From: Allobosea sp. CRIB-10
GTDB taxonomy: Bacteria; Pseudomonadota; Alphaproteobacteria; Rhizobiales; Beijerinckiaceae
Assembly: GCF_900112185.1 (NCBI RefSeq)
Contig: NZ_FOKP01000024.1
Coordinates: 1-64,000 of the forward strand
Length of the DNA: 64,000 nucleotides
Direction: 5' to 3'
A model generated the notes under the pieces. It saw only the letters and a list, made by a program, of their open reading frames with translations, searched no databases and was not told where the DNA came from. Shown here piece by piece: positions 25,216 through 33,613 of the stretch. Within the stretch, counting starts at the first letter, position 1, and each line of letters starts with the position of its first letter. The translations under genes and the position numbers were made by a program.

Positions 25216-25323
25216 CTAAGATCTGCCGATGGCGGGACACGACCGCGTGAACGCGCAGATGGGTGCGGCTAGACCGGAACCATGCGGTCGACGGCGTGTT
25301 GCTCGGGATTGGAGGAGTGTCCC

Positions 25324-26457
25324 ATGCAGCACCGTCGACAATTTCTCCAGCACAGCGCGGCTTTTCTCGCGTTCTCGGGGCTTCCCGTCCCAGCATTGTC
25401 AGAAGAACTGTCGATGATCGTTCATCGAAAGACACCGCTGAACGCAGAGCCGCGCCCTCCGCGACTGGCGTCGTTCATCACCCCGCAGAAAGATTTTTAC
25501 GTCCGCAACCACGGTAACGTGCCGAAACTCGCGGCCGAGACCTATAGGGTCAAGGTCGGGGCCATGGAGTTCAGCATCGCGGATCTGCAGAAGATGCCTC
25601 AGCGCAAGGTCACCGCCGTGATGCAATGCGCCGGCAACCGCCGCGCCGACATGGGCGAATACAAGCACGTTTCCGGCGATGCCTGGCGCGTCGGCGCGAT
25701 CGGAAACGCGGAATGGACCGGCGTCTCGCTGTCGGAGGTACTCAAGACGGCGGCGATGGGCGGCAAGGCGCATGTCGCCTTCGCCTGCCACGACGACTGC
25801 GAGGAGGATCGGGAGAAGTTCAAATACGGCGTCTCAATACCGATGCCAAAGGCGATGGCCGAGGACACGATCCTGGCCTGGGCTATGAACGGGGAACCGC
25901 TGACTGCCGAGCACGGCTTCCCGCTCCGGCTCGTCGTGCCGGGCTATGCCGGCGTCCGCTGTCCCAAATGGATCGCCTCGATCGACGAGCAGGAGCAACC
26001 GTCCGACAACCATATCCAGCAGAAGGCCTACAAGCTCTTCGGTCCCGATGTGATCAAGGAGAAGGCGGATTTCAGCAAGGCGCCGGTCGTCAACGAGATG
26101 CCGCTGAACTCTGTCATTCTGGAGCCGATCGAGGGCGCCGCCGTCAGGATCGGCAAGACGACAGTCTCGGGCTTCGCCATCTGCACGATGAGCGCTGTCT
26201 CGAAAATCGAAGCCTCGGGCGATGGTGGCAAAACCTGGACGCCGGCCCAAATCAAGCGCGAGGGCGATAGCCGTTGGTCTTGGGTGCATTGGAGCGCGGA
26301 GCTGGACCTCAAGCGCGGCGACCATCAGCTCGTCGTCCGCGCGTTCGATGCACACGGCAAGAGCCAGCCCGAGTCGGCCGCACCGATCTACAACTTCCCC
26401 GGTTACCTCATGACCGCTTGGCACCGCGTGGCTGTCCACGCAAAGGATGCAGCATGA
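25324..26457 (+). CDS. Second sulfite-oxidase-fold molybdoenzyme
   Basis: A 377-residue exported enzyme starting at ATG 25324 with GGAGGA upstream. The N-terminus (MQHRRQFLQHSAAFLAFSG) is a Tat-like signal. The Mo-binding Cys lies in AVMQCAGNRRADM. GNAEWTGVSLSEVL, NGEPLTAEHGFPLRLVVPG and the C-terminal dimerisation fold follow. It resembles the plant/animal-type sulfite oxidase core without a haem domain. A DUF4142 protein is coupled downstream by an ATGA overlap. The electron acceptor is not obvious; the substrate is probably sulfite. Confidence 0.85.
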   Translation: MQHRRQFLQHSAAFLAFSGLPVPALSEELSMIVHRKTPLNAEPRPPRLASFITPQKDFYVRNHGNVPKLAAETYRVKVGAMEFSIADLQKMPQRKVTAVMQCAGNRRADMGEYKHVSGDAWRVGAIGNAEWTGVSLSEVLKTAAMGGKAHVAFACHDDCEEDREKFKYGVSIPMPKAMAEDTILAWAMNGEPLTAEHGFPLRLVVPGYAGVRCPKWIASIDEQEQPSDNHIQQKAYKLFGPDVIKEKADFSKAPVVNEMPLNSVILEPIEGAAVRIGKTTVSGFAICTMSAVSKIEASGDGGKTWTPAQIKREGDSRWSWVHWSAELDLKRGDHQLVVRAFDAHGKSQPESAAPIYNFPGYLMTAWHRVAVHAKDAA

Positions 26458-26981
26458 AACTCGCACTTGCGCTTGCCGTCCTCATGAGTGTCGCTTTGCC
26501 CGCCTACGCGCAATCCCTAGGTGAGAAGACCGGCGTCAACGCCATTGTCGGCAGGAGTCCTTCGACGATGGACTTCGTGACCGAGCTCGCCTTGAGCGAC
26601 ATGTTCGAAACGAAATCGAGCGAGCTGGCTGCGGTCCGCGGCGATCAGAAGGCGCGCGACTTCGCGGCGACGATGATCGAGGACCACCAGAAGTCCTCGT
26701 CCGAGTTGTCGCTCATCGTGAAGCCCCACATCGACAAGACGCCGCTGCCCTCGAAACTCGACAAGGGCCATCAGGCCAGGATCGATAAGCTGAAGAAGCT
26801 GGACGGTGCCGAATTCACCAAGGCCTATTTCAAAGAGCAGGTTGCGGCGCACGAGGCTGCAGTGTCACTCCTTGAGCGCTACAGAAAGTCCGGCAGCGAC
26901 GCCGATCTGAAGGCGTTCGCGGAGAAGCTGCTGCCTGGCATTCGGCACCATCTCGAGATGGCGAAGTCCAGCGTCAGCTAG
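26454..26981 (+). CDS. DUF4142 exported ferritin-like helical protein
   Basis: A 175-residue secreted protein with signal peptide MKLALALAVLMSVALPAYAQ. A DUF4142 four-helix core follows, with FVTELALSDMFETKSSELA, DFAATMIEDHQKSSSEL and HEAAVSLLERYRKSG as characteristic stretches containing Glu/His positions. It overlaps the upstream molybdoenzyme by ATGA, pointing to a common periplasmic function. The family has no settled biochemical role. Confidence 0.85.
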   Translation: MKLALALAVLMSVALPAYAQSLGEKTGVNAIVGRSPSTMDFVTELALSDMFETKSSELAAVRGDQKARDFAATMIEDHQKSSSELSLIVKPHIDKTPLPSKLDKGHQARIDKLKKLDGAEFTKAYFKEQVAAHEAAVSLLERYRKSGSDADLKAFAEKLLPGIRHHLEMAKSSVS

Positions 26982-27148
26982 CCCGTTCCCGTTGTTGGGA
27001 TCACCATCGCCTAAGGTAAGTAAGCGATATCGCTCCAGTTGTTGCTTGAAAAAAGCAGCGGGCGTGAAGCTCAATATTCGTGCGGCCAATTGAACGTTAT
27101 CGCGGACCTGGCGTTGAGGGACGCCAACCCTCGCACCCCCCGGTAATC

Positions 27149-28927
27149 GTGACCTATCCGCAGATCGCTTCCGTGTCCCTGGTCACGCTCATGATGGGTG
27201 CCTTTCTGTGGGGACGCATCCGCTACGACATCGTCGCCCTGACGGGCCTTCTGGCAGGGCTCGCGCTCGGCATCATCCCGAAAGCCGATGCCTTCAAGGG
27301 CTTCTCCGACGACATCGTCATCATCGTCGGCAGTGCGCTCGTCGTCAGCCTCGCGGTCGCACGCTCCCGCATGATCGAGAGCCTGATCGGCAGGCTGTCG
27401 CCTTATCTCAGATCAACGCAGCTCCAGGTCGCCTTTTCGGTCGCGTCCGTCGCGATCATGTCCGCCGTCATCAAGAACATCGGCGCGCTCGCCATGATGC
27501 TGCCGATCGCCTACCAGTTCGCGCGCAAGCAGGGGATTTCGCCTTCCGTCTTCCTGATGCCGATGGCGTTCGCTTCGCTGCTGGGCGGTATCGTCACGCT
27601 CGTCGGGACATCGCCCAACATCATCGTCTCGCGGGTCCGGACCGAACTCGGCGGCCAGCCCTTCGCCATGTTCGACTTCACGCCGGTCGGGATCGTGGTG
27701 GCGGTCGCGGGATGCGTGTTCCTGAGCTTCGCCTATCGCCTGCTGCCTCGCGACCGGCGCGGTTCCGTCAGCATGTCGCAGGCGCTCGACATCAAGGATT
27801 ACGTCACCGAGGCGAAGGTCGAGGAGACCTCCGAACTCTCGGGCGCGACCGTCGCGGACCTGCTCGCGCTCGGCGATGGCGAGGTCGACATCATCGCGGT
27901 CCTGCGGCAGCGGCGGGAACTGCCGGCGCCTCTGTCTGACGCGACGCTTCGGCCCGGCGACATTCTGCTGTTGCGCGGCGAGACCCAGGCGCTCGACCAT
28001 GTCGTCGATCAGGGCGGCCTCAAGCTCGTCGGCAGGGACCGCCCCACGGAAGCGCCCGGGACGCTCGAGCCGGCGCTCGCCAGCGAGGCGATCATCGGGC
28101 CGGGTTCGGCCCTAGTCGGCCAGACGGCCCGCGATTTCGGGCTGCATTCGCGCTACGGCGTCAACCTGCTGGCCGTCAGCCGGTCCCGCGAGCGCCTGAC
28201 CGACCGTATCAAGGACATCCGGCTCAGGGCGGGCGACATTCTCGTCATGCAAGGCGACCAAGACCAGCTTCCCGAGCGCTTCGCCGACCTCGGCCTCCTG
28301 CCGCTGGCGGACAGGGCGGTTGCGCTGGGAGGGCGGCGCCGCGTCCTGATCACGGCGGCGATCGTGCTGGCGGCGGTCGTCGCGCTCGGCTTTGGCCTTG
28401 CGACCGTGCCGGTCGTGTTCTTCGCTGCGGCGGTCTTCCTGATCGCGTTCAAGGCCATTCCCCTGCGCGATGCCTACAGCACGATCGATGCGCCGATCCT
28501 GCTGATGCTGGCCGCTTTGATTCCGATCAGCGACAGTCTCCGCACGACCGGAACCACAGATCTGATGGCATCCTGGCTCGCCCAGTTCGGCAGCGGCTTG
28601 CCCGGTTGGGCCGCGCTGGCGCTGATCGTCGCAGCCGCGATGGCGCTGACGCCGTTTCTCAACAACGCGGCGACCGTGCTCGTCATGGCACCGATCGCGG
28701 CCGGCTTCGCGACCAAGCTCGGATATCGGCCCGAGGCCTTCCTGATAGCCTGCGCGATCGGCGCCGCCAGCGACTTCCTCACGCCGATCGGGCATCAGTG
28801 CAACACGCTGGTCATGGGCCCCGGCGGCTATCGCTTCAGCGACTATCCGCGTCTGGGCGCGCCGCTGACCCTGCTCGTGCTTGTCATCTCCGTGCCGATG
28901 CTCATGCTGGTCTGGCCGCTGAGGTGA
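27149..28927 (+). CDS. SLC13/DASS family anion transporter with RCK-C domains
   Basis: A membrane protein of about 592 residues with two halves of membrane segments flanking two TrkA-C-like cytoplasmic domains (roughly residues 200-370). Signatures include VGTSPNIIVSR in the first half and LTPIGHQCNTLVMGPGGY in the second; NTTxG-like hairpins of this type bind Na+ and the anion. GTG 27149 gives a natural start before the first helix; a GTG at 27080 is also possible. Members carry sulfate, dicarboxylates or similar anions. With sulfite-oxidising enzymes nearby, sulfate is plausible. Confidence 0.82.
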   Translation: MTYPQIASVSLVTLMMGAFLWGRIRYDIVALTGLLAGLALGIIPKADAFKGFSDDIVIIVGSALVVSLAVARSRMIESLIGRLSPYLRSTQLQVAFSVASVAIMSAVIKNIGALAMMLPIAYQFARKQGISPSVFLMPMAFASLLGGIVTLVGTSPNIIVSRVRTELGGQPFAMFDFTPVGIVVAVAGCVFLSFAYRLLPRDRRGSVSMSQALDIKDYVTEAKVEETSELSGATVADLLALGDGEVDIIAVLRQRRELPAPLSDATLRPGDILLLRGETQALDHVVDQGGLKLVGRDRPTEAPGTLEPALASEAIIGPGSALVGQTARDFGLHSRYGVNLLAVSRSRERLTDRIKDIRLRAGDILVMQGDQDQLPERFADLGLLPLADRAVALGGRRRVLITAAIVLAAVVALGFGLATVPVVFFAAAVFLIAFKAIPLRDAYSTIDAPILLMLAALIPISDSLRTTGTTDLMASWLAQFGSGLPGWAALALIVAAAMALTPFLNNAATVLVMAPIAAGFATKLGYRPEAFLIACAIGAASDFLTPIGHQCNTLVMGPGGYRFSDYPRLGAPLTLLVLVISVPMLMLVWPLR

Positions 28928-28969
28928 GCCTCTTCTCCGCGGCATCGACCCGGCCGGCTGGCTTTTCCG

Positions 28970-30808
28970 ATGACCGTTGAACCGACGATCCGCCTCGAAA
29001 CCGATCACGGCCCTGAAGATCGGCGCCGCGCCGGCGGACGCTCGAAATGGGTGCGCCTGCGCCGGCAGGGTCGCGCCGGATATCTCCGCTTCAGGCGCCG
29101 TCTGCCCCGCCTGATCCGATCCGACGAGATCTGGCTCGTCGTACTGGCCGGCATCGTCGGGATCGGCGCAGGCCTGATCGTTGCCGCGATGATCGGCGTG
29201 TCGCGGATCCTGCACCTGCTGCTGTTTGCCACCTATAGCGGGGATGTCAGCGGCGCGGCCTATATCGATCCCGTCAGGATCGTCTGCGTGCCGATCGTCG
29301 GGGGCATGCTCATGGGTCTGGCGGGTTTGATCCTGTCCCGCAGGCGCCGCACGGCGATCGTCGACCCTGTTGAGGCGAATGCCTTGCATGGCGGCCGGCT
29401 TTCGATCAAGGACAGCCTCGTCCTGATCGGCCAGACGCTGATTTCCAACGGCTTCGGCGCCTCCGTCGGGCTGGAGGCGGGCTATACGCAAGGCGGGGCG
29501 GCCCTCGCGTCGGGGCTGGCGCGCATCCTGCAGATCCGCCGCGCCGACATGCGCACGCTCGTGGGGTGCGGCGCAGCCGGCGCGATCGCGGCCGCCTTCA
29601 ACGCGCCGCTGACCGGCGCCTTCTACGCCTTCGAACTAATCATCGCCTCCTACACCATCGGCGCGCTGGCCCCGGTGGTCGTCGCCTCCATCGCGGCTGT
29701 GACGGTGACGCACCTTCTGACGACCCCGCTTTCGTTCGACATCGGCTTCGCGGGCGCCTTCAGCGCCAGCGACTATGTGCTGGTCGTCGTGATCGGCATC
29801 GCCGCTGCCGTCCTCGGTATCCTGATCATGGGCGGCGTCGCCTTCGTCGAGAGCTTGTTTCGCGCCAGCCGCATACCGCACTGGCTGCGCCCCGCGATCG
29901 GCGGCGCCATGGTGGGCGGCATGGGCTTGATCACGCCGACGGTGCTGTCATCGGGGCACTCGGCGCTCCATGTCGGGCTCGACGCGACCTTTCCGCCGCT
30001 GATCCTGCTGATGATGATCTGCCTCAAGTCGCTTGCCTCTGCGGTGTCGATCGGCTCTGGCTTTCGCGGCGGGCTGTTCTTCGCGTCGCTTTTCCTTGGC
30101 GCGATGCTCGGCAAGCTGGTGGCCTGGGTCTGGGTCGTCGCCTTCGGCCTTCAGACGCCCCCGCTCATCATCGCCGTCATCGGCATGAGCGCGCTGGCAA
30201 CCGCCGTCCTGGGTGGTCCGCTCACCATGTCGTTCCTGGCGCTCGAGACCACGGGCAGCCTGCCATTGACGATCGCGGTGCTGACGGCCTCGGTCGTCTC
30301 CTCGATCACCGTGCGCAGGCTTTTCGGCTATTCCTTCACGACCTGGCGCTTCCACCTCCGTGGCGAGGCCATCCGCAGTGCGGCCGATATCGGCTGGATC
30401 CGGGAGCTCAGCGTCGGTCGCATGATGCGGCGAGACGTCCGAACCGTGCCCAGCGACCTCGCACTGTCCGAGTTCAGGCGGAAGTTCCCGCTGGGCAGCA
30501 GCCAGCGTGTGGTTCTTATCGACGAGGCCGGCCGCTATGCCGGCATCGTCCTCGTTGCCCATGCCCACGGACCCGAGATCGATGTCGAGACGGTCGCCGA
30601 ACTGGCCTTGAACCCGAAGGACGTCCTGCTGCCGCAGATGAACATCCGCCAGGCCGCAAGCCTGTTCGAGGCCTCGAAGAGCGAGGAGCTCGCCGTCGTC
30701 GACGATCGCGCGACACTGAAGGTTCTCGGACTTCTGACCGAGCAGTACGCGCTTCGTCGCTACAATGCGGAACTCAATAGCCGCAGTCGCGACACGGCAA
30801 CGGTCTGA
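28970..30808 (+). CDS. ClC family chloride channel/transporter with CBS-like tail
   Basis: A 612-residue protein. The ClC membrane domain carries FGASVGLEAG (gating Glu region), NAPLTGAFYAFE and GSGFRGGLFFASLF. A C-terminal part (about 470-600) resembles a CBS pair. The usual GxEGP is GLEAG and the usual GxFxP is GGLFFAS, so the selectivity region departs from canonical Cl-/H+ exchangers. It lies 42 bp after the SLC13 gene. It may pass Cl- or another anion; this cannot be fixed from sequence. The following gap (30809-31037) shows no gene. Confidence 0.85.
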   Translation: MTVEPTIRLETDHGPEDRRRAGGRSKWVRLRRQGRAGYLRFRRRLPRLIRSDEIWLVVLAGIVGIGAGLIVAAMIGVSRILHLLLFATYSGDVSGAAYIDPVRIVCVPIVGGMLMGLAGLILSRRRRTAIVDPVEANALHGGRLSIKDSLVLIGQTLISNGFGASVGLEAGYTQGGAALASGLARILQIRRADMRTLVGCGAAGAIAAAFNAPLTGAFYAFELIIASYTIGALAPVVVASIAAVTVTHLLTTPLSFDIGFAGAFSASDYVLVVVIGIAAAVLGILIMGGVAFVESLFRASRIPHWLRPAIGGAMVGGMGLITPTVLSSGHSALHVGLDATFPPLILLMMICLKSLASAVSIGSGFRGGLFFASLFLGAMLGKLVAWVWVVAFGLQTPPLIIAVIGMSALATAVLGGPLTMSFLALETTGSLPLTIAVLTASVVSSITVRRLFGYSFTTWRFHLRGEAIRSAADIGWIRELSVGRMMRRDVRTVPSDLALSEFRRKFPLGSSQRVVLIDEAGRYAGIVLVAHAHGPEIDVETVAELALNPKDVLLPQMNIRQAASLFEASKSEELAVVDDRATLKVLGLLTEQYALRRYNAELNSRSRDTATV

Positions 30809-31037
30809 CGTCGGCTGATCTGAACCCGATGACGCCGGTGCGGTCTGATCGAAATTGCCGAAGTATCCGCGAGCGCCAGCAACGTTGAACTTGTTTGGCC
30901 CTGACGATCAGGGATTTGGCCTCATCACAGATCACGAGCTACAGCGCGCTTGTGGGCGTTGATTGCTATCAGTTAATGTCTGCATGATGGCGGCGGACCA
31001 ACGTCGGTTTCTGGCGCGTCTGACCAGTTCCTCCACG

Positions 31038-31838
31038 TCAGCCCGGCTTCCGCGCTGCGACGATGAAGGCCTTGTCCATCGACGCGATGAGGCGCAGGCG
31101 TTCGGCCCAACTCGCCGTTTCGAATTGCAGCTTTTTGATGCCAGAAAGCGAGGTGCTGCGGATCTCCCCGTATCCGCCCCGTTCCAGCATGGTCGACAGC
31201 TTGGAAACCGTCAGCCCGTCCCGGAAATGCACCTGTGCAATGATCCGCTGATGCGCCGCGCTGTCCCATGCCATGGCGCTGCCGGTCACGCTATCGAGCC
31301 AGCCGGCGATCTTGCTGAGCGCCTTGGCCTTCACCGACGGGGTGACCCAGTCGCCATCGACGATGATGAGAGTGCCACCCGGCTTCAGTGTGCGGAGCCA
31401 GTCGGCCAATGCCCGCTGCGGATCGACCAGCGTCCAGACCAGATGCCGGCAGATGGCGAGGTCGTAGTGCCCGTCGGGCATCATCGTGTTCTCGGCATCG
31501 CCGAGGTGGAAGCGCACCAGAGCGCCAGCATGCTTGACCCTGGCGCGGGCCAGCATCGGCTCGCTGAAGTCGACCGCGTCGACCTCGAGCCCGAGCGCCA
31601 GCAGCACGCGCGTGACTTCCCCAGTCCCAGAGGCAAGCTCCAGAGCGCGAGCGCCCGGGCGGGGCTGCCAATAGCTTGAGATCAATTCGACCCAGCCGGC
31701 GAACTCGCGGTCACCGCGGATCTTGTGGCCGCAGGCGAGGTCGAAGGTCTCGGAGCGCTTCGACCAGTAGGCTCGAATGTCCTCCTTGAGATCGTAATTG
31801 CTGCTGGCCTTTGCGGCGGCGGGAGCGGTCGTATGCAT
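31038..31838 (-). CDS. Class I SAM-dependent methyltransferase
   Basis: A 266-residue soluble methyltransferase. Motif I is ALELASGTGEVT around residues 64-75. VDAVDFSEPMLARA holds the acidic ribose-binding residue, and LKPGGTLIIVDGD is the post-motif III segment. It is the last gene of the nikABC direction, 11 bp after nikC, where the ATPase genes nikD and nikE would be expected. Methyltransferases in nickel uptake loci could modify a nickelophore, but no synthase gene is present. The substrate is unknown. Confidence 0.82.
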   Translation of the reverse strand: MHTTAPAAAKASSNYDLKEDIRAYWSKRSETFDLACGHKIRGDREFAGWVELISSYWQPRPGARALELASGTGEVTRVLLALGLEVDAVDFSEPMLARARVKHAGALVRFHLGDAENTMMPDGHYDLAICRHLVWTLVDPQRALADWLRTLKPGGTLIIVDGDWVTPSVKAKALSKIAGWLDSVTGSAMAWDSAAHQRIIAQVHFRDGLTVSKLSTMLERGGYGEIRSTSLSGIKKLQFETASWAERLRLIASMDKAFIVAARKPG

Positions 31839-31849
31839 TCCAATGACCC

Positions 31850-32653
31850 TCAGGAGGCGAGCAGGCCGGCGAGCGCGCCGTCACGACGACGCGACAGTGA
31901 CCGGGCTATGGCGAGAGCCAGGGCCGTCAGCGCGAACAGGGACAGGCCCGGCACGATGGCGAGCCAGGGCGCGCGGGAGAAGTAGGGCCGAGCTTCCGCG
32001 ATCATCGCACCCCACTCCGGCGTCGGAGGTTGGATGCCGACGCCGAGAAAGCCGAGGGCGGCGATGTTCAGGATCGTGTGGCCAAACTGGAGCGCGATTA
32101 GCCCGGCCAGCATCGGCAGGATCTGCGGCACGACATGGCGAGTGAGCACATAGGCCGAGGAACCGCCGGCGACCCGGGCGGCCGTCACGAACTCGCGCTC
32201 GCGCAGCGAGAAGGCGGCGGCGCGGGCGATCCGGGCGTATTTGACCCAGCCGGTGAGGCCCAGCGCCAGGATCAGCGGCAGCGCGCCGCCGCCGAGATGC
32301 ACGGCGAGGATCAACGCGATGATGATCTGCGGCAGCGCGGTCAGCACATCCATTGCGAAGGTCAGCGCGCGGTCGACGCGGCCGGCGAACTCGGCCGCGA
32401 CAACGCCGACGGCAAGCCCGATCGCGAAGGACATGGCGACGATCGCCGAGGACAGGCCGATATCGATGAGGAAGCCATGGGCGATGCGGGCGAGCACGTC
32501 GCGGCCGAGCTGGTCGGTGCCGAGCGGGAAGGCAAGGCTCGGGCGTTTAAGGCTGTTGCGCAGCGAGGCGTCGATCGGATCGAGCGTCAGCCCGTAGGCA
32601 AGCGGCAGCGCAGTCAGGAGGATCGGCCAGGGTGGGGGGCGCAAGCTGTTCAC
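31850..32653 (-). CDS. nikC: Nickel/oligopeptide-type ABC permease, NikC-like
   Basis: A 267-residue inner membrane permease with about six hydrophobic segments. It has the DppC/NikC N-terminal FPLGTDQLGRDVLARIAHG and the EAA-loop AARVAGGSSAYVLTRHVVPQI. It overlaps nikB by 4 bp. The operon is led by NikA and a NikR operator, which supports Ni2+ as substrate. No ATPase subunit is encoded in the window. Confidence 0.82.
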   Translation of the reverse strand: MNSLRPPPWPILLTALPLAYGLTLDPIDASLRNSLKRPSLAFPLGTDQLGRDVLARIAHGFLIDIGLSSAIVAMSFAIGLAVGVVAAEFAGRVDRALTFAMDVLTALPQIIIALILAVHLGGGALPLILALGLTGWVKYARIARAAAFSLREREFVTAARVAGGSSAYVLTRHVVPQILPMLAGLIALQFGHTILNIAALGFLGVGIQPPTPEWGAMIAEARPYFSRAPWLAIVPGLSLFALTALALAIARSLSRRRDGALAGLLAS

Positions 32654-33606
32654 GAGCCCGTCCTCGCCAGCCTGATGCGGGGATCGATCCGCGCCACGAC
32701 CAGATCGGCGATGAGGTTCGCCAGCGCGACGGTCAGCGCGATCACGGCGATGGCGCCGAGGAAGGCCGGGCCGTCATGGCCGTCGAGCGCATCGGTGAGG
32801 TAGGCGCCGAGCCCGGGGATCGAGAACAGGCGCTCGACCACGACCACGCCGCCGATCAGGAAGGCGAACTGCAGCGCGAGATAGGGCACGAGCGGCACGA
32901 GCGCGTTGGGCAAAGCGTGGGTCGTGAAGATCGCGCTTTCGCTCAGCCCCTTGGCGCGGGCGGTGTCGATATGCGGAGCGGCATAGGCCTCGTCGAGGGC
33001 GCCATCGAGCAGAATCGCATTGAAGCCGAACTGGCCGAGCGCCAGCACTGCGACCGGCAGCACCAGATGCGCCCAGCTTTCGAATCCCGAGACCGGCAAC
33101 CAGTCGAGCCGTACCGCGAAGAGGATGATCAGGAGGACGCCGAGATAGAAGGACGGCAGCGCGATCGCGCCGATGGCGATGGCTTCGACGGCCGCGCCCG
33201 TCTTTCGGCCCTGCGCACGGCGCTTCAGCGCAACCAGGGCCAGTGTCAGCGCGAGACTTGTGAAGGTCGCCAGCGCGGCGAGCAGGGCCGTCGCCGAAAG
33301 CCGCCAGCCGAGCTCGGTCAACACCGGACGTCCGCTGCGGATCGAATTGCCGAGATCGCCCCTCAGCGCCGCCAGCAGCCAGCGGCCATATTGCACCAGG
33401 ATGGGCGCATCGAGGCCGAAGCGCTCGGCGATGCGAGCGACATCGGCGCCGGAAACCGCTGCCGTCTGATCCTGAATGAAGATGCGGGTCAGGATGACCT
33501 GTGCCGGCTCGCCGGGAACGAGGCGCAGCAGCACATAGGTCAGGAACGTCGCGGCCAATACCGTCGCGCCGGCGAGCACGATCCGCCTGATGAGGTAGGC
33601 CGCCAT
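32650..33606 (-). CDS. nikB: Nickel/oligopeptide-type ABC permease, NikB-like
   Basis: A 318-residue permease of the DppB/NikB type. It begins MAAYLIRRIVLAGATVLAAT, followed by LRLVPGEPAQ, ALRGDLGNSIRSGRPV and the cytoplasmic ARAKGLSESAIFTTHALPNAL loop. It lies 7 bp after nikA and is translationally coupled to nikC. The composition and spacing are normal for the family. Confidence 0.82.
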   Translation of the reverse strand: MAAYLIRRIVLAGATVLAATFLTYVLLRLVPGEPAQVILTRIFIQDQTAAVSGADVARIAERFGLDAPILVQYGRWLLAALRGDLGNSIRSGRPVLTELGWRLSATALLAALATFTSLALTLALVALKRRAQGRKTGAAVEAIAIGAIALPSFYLGVLLIILFAVRLDWLPVSGFESWAHLVLPVAVLALGQFGFNAILLDGALDEAYAAPHIDTARAKGLSESAIFTTHALPNALVPLVPYLALQFAFLIGGVVVVERLFSIPGLGAYLTDALDGHDGPAFLGAIAVIALTVALANLIADLVVARIDPRIRLARTGS

Positions 33607-33613
33607 CGGAGCG

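Noticed and set aside
25276..25300. GGAAC near 25276 as an ECF promoter for the second sulfite oxidase gene
   Set aside because: The distance to CGTG is 14 bp, unlike the 17 bp in the two accepted sites, and CGTY is not matched.
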